DNA from: Alligator mississippiensis
Lineage: Eukaryota; Chordata; Crocodylia; Alligatoridae
Assembly: GCF_030867095.1 (NCBI RefSeq)
Contig: NC_081824.1
Span: 136,367,433-136,431,432, forward strand
Reading direction: 5' to 3'
DNA length: 64,000 nucleotides
The stretch's first letter is position 1, and every line of letters begins with the position of its first letter. Below the pieces are notes generated by a model. The model was not told the DNA's origin, made no database searches, and saw only the letters and a list, made by a program, of their open reading frames with translations. Position numbers and translations under genes: made by a program. Shown piece by piece: positions 59,006 through 64,000 of this stretch.

Positions 59006-60899
59006 TATGGAGCTTTTAGAGGCTTTTTATATTTCTCCTGTTTGGCAGAAAGGGGCTGGATTGTGGGTTAAGGATTTTGCCTACTAACTGAACAAAATGA
59101 ACTAAATTGAATGAGTAGAACAGGTTGAATACAAAGGGAAATCATATTATGGAATGCATTTATTTGAACACAGTATTTGAGGAGCCACATGATGGGGAAA
59201 CCTGCTAAATTAGACGAATAGCATTAAACTAACTCTACGGGCACGTGCTGGGAATCCTGTTCAGCAGCTCTTTTAAGAGGAAGGGAGAAATATCAGAGTT
59301 GGGGAGGGAAATCTCCAAGATTACATCCAGAGTTGTTATGGTTATGGATCATGATTGGTCACGCTGATCAAGAATCATTGCATATCTTACAAATGAAATT
59401 TTGGTTCAGCAACAGGCTGCTAGTAAAAGCAAATCATTATTTTAGAACAGGGTGACTTGGTTCTCTTCCTCCGGGCTGCAGGCCTTCCAGAGGTCTGTCT
59501 TTGTATGTGTCTATCAAATTCTGCCAGTGCACTGAGACATTTCTCTCTCTGTCTCTTTATTCCTCCCTCCCCTCCGCCACACCATTATCTCTGTAGAACA
59601 TATATTTAACCTAGGAAACTATACCACCAAAACATGTCATTAATCAAGAGAGCATAAGGGTCTTATTTTGGGAGATCAGCTCCCAGGAATGCCACCTAGG
59701 GTGGAAAGGGGGGCAGTAAGTACCTTTTGTAGAAACTATAGTCTGGGTACAACGTTAATGCCGTGAGAATGACTACTTCAGTAAAAGGCCCTGACATATT
59801 TACTTCTTGGCATCTGACTTAACATACATCTTCTTACCAATGCAGAGTTCTAGGTAGAAATGCTCATTATTTTGAAGAAATGATATGAGAGAGAACTTAG
59901 TGAAGATATTGGTGTGTGGAGGGGAGGAGCTGGGGGAGAGAAGGATTAGCTGAAAATTCTTATAAGAACATATTTGGAGAGGTGTTGTTAGTTTTTGTTT
60001 TCAGTAGCAAAAGTATTGGTGGTATTTTGTAATTGTTATTTATATAGAGAGTGAATGGCTAGCATGGTGCAGGTGAAGTCCTGGGCTGCTGATGATGACC
60101 AGTGACAATGTAAATATTTTTAAGGTATGGTGCCCTCATTGGGCAGGATTTCAACAGAAGGGATTCTTTGCCTTCACCACAGCATCAGTTAATATCTCAA
60201 ATTATTTCACAGGTGCTTGCTTCATCCATTGCTTGCTTCATATAGGCTATTCTTTCAGGGGCTGATTCAAGTACTTCCTGTTCTGAGAAATTTTATTGTT
60301 ATTTTGTAGTGAAAATAGATTCGAACTAAGTTGCCCAGTGCTGTAGTTAGTTGTAGAGCACAATATTTTTTCTTTGAGTCATTGAGCCAGTGTTACTTAT
60401 TAAAGTTCAGGAGAACTTTGTCTTTGTTTTGGATTTGTGCCCTTACAAGTTGTATTGAAGTACTAAGACCTTTTCTGGTAGAATTGGCTAACAGGGCCTT
60501 TAAAAAAAGCATGGTGCAAGCTTTTGTAAGGAAATGGAGATTTGAACTTTGAACAAGAAACATCTTCACTCTGACAATCTAACCCAGCAGTAGGTCTGTT
60601 TCTAATCTTCCGTTTTTGGTTAAGATTAGGAGGATGTGGCAAGATGTTGAGCAGTGATAGAAGTTTAATGCAGCTAGACAGGAATCAGAGTGATTAAGTT
60701 CTTATTACAGGATTGCACTAATGATTGGGAATTCCCGTGAATACAGCTCTGACCATTGATTGTGTACTTGTAGTTACTCCTGTTTGGGCCTGCAGCTAAG
60801 GAAATGGGTGTTGTTTTTTTCTGAGTGATTCCAGAAAGTAATTTTAGGTAGTTGCTTTTTTGTCCTGCTGCCACTTGTATGGCATAGGTCACACATTCT
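59006..60899 (+). other. Presumed TULP4 intron 1, fifth stretch
   Basis: No gene or clear repeat is recognised; a CT-rich run lies at about 59540-59570. Confidence 0.5.
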
Positions 60900-61800
60900 C
60901 ACCCTCATGTGGAGGAATGACTTGATATGTCTTCAGTTTGCTGATAACGTTCAGCTATTTTTCCATTTCGATTGTTCCAGAATGTGTCTTTAGATCTATT
61001 TCTCCATTTGCAGCAGTGACTGTGGTATGGATAAAAGTGAATGTGACTCTATCTCAATCCAGTGAAGACCTGAGAGTGATGTTGGTAGTGTGTGGAAAGG
61101 TTATATTGGCCCTTCTGGAAATGTATGTTCTCTGTTTATCAGTTGAATTTGCTGCTATGACCTAGATGTGTTTTTCTTTCCTGTCTCTCTGATCATGAGT
61201 CTGAATTCTTTTTCTTGGATTCAAACATGGCTATTATGAAGCCTTTATTTAAAATTATCTCTTTATAATTTTGTGTATATGGGGCTGGACTGTTTTGGTA
61301 TCATTGCTTCATTTCCTCACTGCCTGACTAACATTTCCTACATATATGTGCTTTCTTTTAGCAAAATAATTTTAAAACAACTTGACATGTACTCAGGTCT
61401 TAAAATCTTGATCCTAGTGCAGTTTAAAAAAAAAAAAAGATTTTGTTGTACAGCCAAATATATTTTCCTTTCTTCTTTTAAAGTGGGTTCTTCCCTGCTT
61501 TTGTCTCATTTTAGTGGCCTCGAGGTTTACTTCTACTTGATTCATTTGCAAAATCCTAATGAATTTTGGGATCTCATTCAGTCTTTGCTAATAGATAGAT
61601 GCATGAGTCCATTTTGGATCAAATTTCAGTGTGATTTGTGTGGGGAAACCCCAAATGTCTGCACAATAATCTCAGGTATCCCAATAATTACACTAGTATA
61701 TGCTCTAAGCACAATTTTTGTATGCTAAGTGCTTAGTGCAGTGGGGCCTTAATCCTGATTGTGGGGGTCCTCAGGATGTTGCTGCTATATAAATACATTA
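60900..61800 (+). mobile_element. L2-like LINE relic
   Basis: The frame near 60938-61165 keeps an L2-like RT fragment: an FADNVQLF-type box at about 60935-60960, then PFAAVTVVWIKVN and LRVMLVV in the order of ADDTQLYF, WMxxN and KTEVMLV. The 3' part (61690-61800) has the L2 tail wording CTTAGTGCAGTGGGGCC and GCTATATAAATACA. The middle is unreadable. Very old. Confidence 0.4.
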
Positions 61801-61939
61801 AAGCTATCTATTCTTGCTGGATTAGTATCCTGATGAGATTATTGTTTTTTATTGAAATTGTATTAGTCTGTCTCCAGGAGTTGCATTTGGTATTATAATC
61901 ATTTTCATGAAGCAGTATCTAATGGTTACATCTGGTTGG

Positions 61940-62150
61940 GAGTTGGGACTCCTGGGTTTTATTTGTAGTTCTGCCGCCAATTTTCTTTGTGACCTTGACA
62001 ACCCGTAAGTCCTCTGCTTTCCTTTACTCAGCTGTGTAATGGGATAGTGTCTTTTGCCTACCTCCTGTAAGGGTTGTTAAGGTTAGCATTTATGGAGCAT
62101 TTTAAGAACCTTAGGTGGGAAGTGCCTTTGAAATGCAGTGCCACATTAAA
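61940..62150 (+). mobile_element. MIR (CORE-SINE) fragment
   Basis: GACTCCTGGGTTTTATTTGT, TTGTGACCTTGACAACCC, CAGCTGTGTAATGGGATAGT and CCTACCTCCTGTAAGGGTTG follow the MIR order from B-box to core to tail. Confidence 0.7.
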
Positions 62151-62856
62151 GAATTGCACAGTTGAACAGTGGCTCAAACATTCACAAAACTGAAATTAGG
62201 AATGTAGGCAGAGGCTAAAAAAATGAACCAGAATGGAAAATAGGATAGGCTGAACTGTTTGTTATATTACTTCCAGCTTCCTTTGTCTCTTTACGTTGCC
62301 TATACAGTGAGTCTTAGGGTCTGTTTTACATGTCTATCAAGCATTGGGCAAAGAATAAGTTGAAATAATATTGGTAATGCTCTATGTTAGGGTGATACAT
62401 ATATGCGGAGCACGTAATCCTAGGCATCACTCAAGCATTGATGTAATTGGAAGACTACTCCATCTGTTTGTAGTAGATAGTGAATGAAGGAGAGGGTTTG
62501 GAGTATTGCTAAATTAGTATTCTGTTTGTTGATGCTTTTAGGAGTTAGCAATGACAAGCTTCTATTGATCATTCATTGGCGAGAATGCATTTGTGAGAGA
62601 GGAGATGATGGGGACAGTTAGTGCATTACTGTCACTCCTAGCTAGTAGAAGATACTTTTATTAGCCACTCCTCTTGATTCAAAGAAATGTCTTCCCTTCC
62701 TGTACATGCCAAGCAGAGTTTTTTGAGCTTGTGTGTAGGGGCTGTCATTTTGATGTTCCTTTATATTTTCAATAAACAATGGCTTTTTTAAATTGGTGAG
62801 AATAAGGCCGTAACGACTTGCCCCCTGAACAGATTTAGGGTGAGATTTATCAAGAG
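62151..62856 (+). other. Presumed TULP4 intron 1, sixth stretch
   Basis: AT-rich DNA in which I see nothing identifiable. Confidence 0.5.
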
Positions 62857-63917
62857 TAGAGGTATGCCGATATATCGATAGGTCCATATCGTATTGGCAA
62901 TGATAAAAGGAAAACTGACATAATTGACCATTGGCTTTTTTTGGCTGATGTGGCTGATAATGTCACTGATACATACCATATGCATGTATGCAGAGGCAGC
63001 ATGCATACGGCCAGGAATGCAGCCCGGCAGCTTAGACAGCAGTGTCCGGCTGGTAAGTCTGCGGGGGGAAGGAGCATGGGGGAGGGAAGGGGTATGGTGG
63101 GGGGGGACAGATTGAGGTTCCCATGGTGAGGGAGGGAGTGAGGCTGGGACATGGGTGGCAGGAGGCACTGCCCAGGTGGGGCAGGGTGTGGGGCGGAGCT
63201 GCTCGTGGTTCATCCAGGGTGGGGCGGGCATCTCCTGCTGCTGCACACACTCCCAGGAGAGGCATAGGGGGCTCATGCCCCCGGATTTGTGTGTGGGGTG
63301 GGCTGGGAGCTGCTCTGGGCTCTTCCCGGTGTGGGGGCTGGGATGGGGCTATGCTTGGGGTGGGTGGTGGTGGCAGTGCTGGGGAGGGCTGCAGTGAATT
63401 TTGGGATGGCTGTAGCCCACCCTGTATCCCCCCCCGCCCCCTTCCCAGTGCTGCCTGTCCCGCCCCTGCCTGTCCCAAGTGCAGGCCCGGCCCAGCCCCC
63501 ACACTGGGAAGAGGCTGGCACCACCCCCGGCCCCAAGCATGTAGCAGGCAGCCCGCCCTCACCCCGTGCACAAATCTGGGATGGGGGCTGGAGCACACGT
63601 TCCCCATGCCTCCCTTGGGACTGTGTGCAGTGGTGGGAACCTCCCTTCCCACAGCCCCTGGATGAGCCACCTGTGGTTCTGCCCTGCTGTGCCGTGCCCT
63701 GCCTGAAGAGTGCCTGCCTCTATCCCTTCCCGAGTCCCAGCCCCATTCCCTCTCTTACCGTGGGGACCCCAATCTACACCCCCCATGCCCCTTCCTCCCC
63801 ACAGACTTAGTAGCCAGATGCTGCTTTCCAAGCTGCCAGGCTGCGTATTGGCAGATATGGCTGGTTAACAATCGGCCATCAGTATTGGGCAGAAAAATCT
63901 TTATTGGTACATCCCTA
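62857..63917. mobile_element. Foldback hAT-type element 3 (1061 bp)
   Basis: The ends are TAGAGGTATGCCGATATAT and, reversed, TAGGGATGTACCAATAAAG, a known style of vertebrate hAT terminus. The flanking octamers ATCAAGAG and ATCAGTGC share only the first four bases. The whole GC-rich interior folds back: GGCAGCTTAGACAGCAGTGT (about 63027-63046) is complementary in form to the region at about 63810-63830, and similar matches continue to a centre near 63410-63440. That gives imperfect arms of about 0.5 kb. The last 83 bases of the window (63918-64000) are ordinary intron-like DNA. Confidence 0.7.
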
Positions 63918-64000
63918 ATCAGTGCCTAAGAGAGTTGAAAACCCAGTTCTGTTAGTTACTTTGAAAAAAATCTCAGTCCATACCAGCTTCTAATCTAAAC

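Noticed and set aside
61273-61728. 151-codon plus-strand frame
   Set aside because: AT-rich with no recognisable domain; it lies in a decayed L2-like region and includes a lysine run from an A-stretch.
63032-63810. Frames up to 212 codons near the right edge
   Set aside because: They mirror each other on opposite strands because the region is a foldback element.
1-64000. CRISPR arrays, operons, tRNA or rRNA genes
   Set aside because: Nothing with regular spacers, cloverleaf or rRNA similarity apart from the 5S-derived SINE head; the sequence is vertebrate.

Overview
The window looks like non-avian reptile chromosomal DNA, most likely crocodilian. The grounds are several CR1 LINEs with ACTATGAA/CTATGAAT-type 3' tails, a Penelope-like retroelement, MIR/L2 relics, a 5S rRNA-derived SINE and many non-autonomous hAT/Tc1-type elements. 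Only one protein-coding gene can be read completely: GTF2H5 (TFB5/TTDA, the 71-residue stabilising subunit of TFIIH), split over a 35-nt first coding exon (5127-5161) and a terminal coding exon (9371-9551). Its promoter lies in a CpG island at the left edge. The same island carries a consensus splice donor in the opposite direction, which fits the head-to-head neighbour SERAC1 known from other vertebrates. A second CpG island at 47.7-48.2 kb ends in a consensus donor. By the SERAC1-GTF2H5-TULP4 order known in other vertebrates, it is the best candidate for TULP4 promoter and exon 1; 48.0-64.0 kb would then be TULP4 intron 1.

Layout. 0.3-0.87 kb: bidirectional CpG-island promoter with ETS, CRE and NRF-1 motifs. 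0.8-5.0 kb: GTF2H5 intron 1 with a degenerate CA/TG tract, an inverted pair of GC-rich elements and a CR1. 5.1-9.7 kb: GTF2H5 coding exons, intron 2 and a polyA signal. 10-47 kb: intergenic DNA built from transposon layers. At 14.8-21.1 kb an old CR1 is split by a Penelope element that is itself split by a younger CR1. At 37.9-41.3 kb an old CR1 contains a SINE tail and a young, nearly open CR1. 47.7-48.2 kb: second CpG-island promoter, followed like the first by a degenerate CA tract. 48.2-64 kb: presumed TULP4 intron with several non-autonomous DNA transposons that have recognisable target-site duplications (8 bp or TA).

The most unusual structure is the number of long foldback (inverted-repeat) elements: 32.2-33.2, 53.6-54.4 and 62.9-63.9 kb, plus a multi-hairpin MITE family at 11.1, 30.1 and 36.9 kb. 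If the right-hand half is TULP4 intron 1, two of the large foldbacks would be transcribed as long hairpins. I see no CRISPR array, operon, tRNA gene or rRNA gene, and no sign of an undescribed multi-gene system. The value of the window is its promoter architecture and its readable insertion history. Family names rest on recognition from memory, not on a database search.
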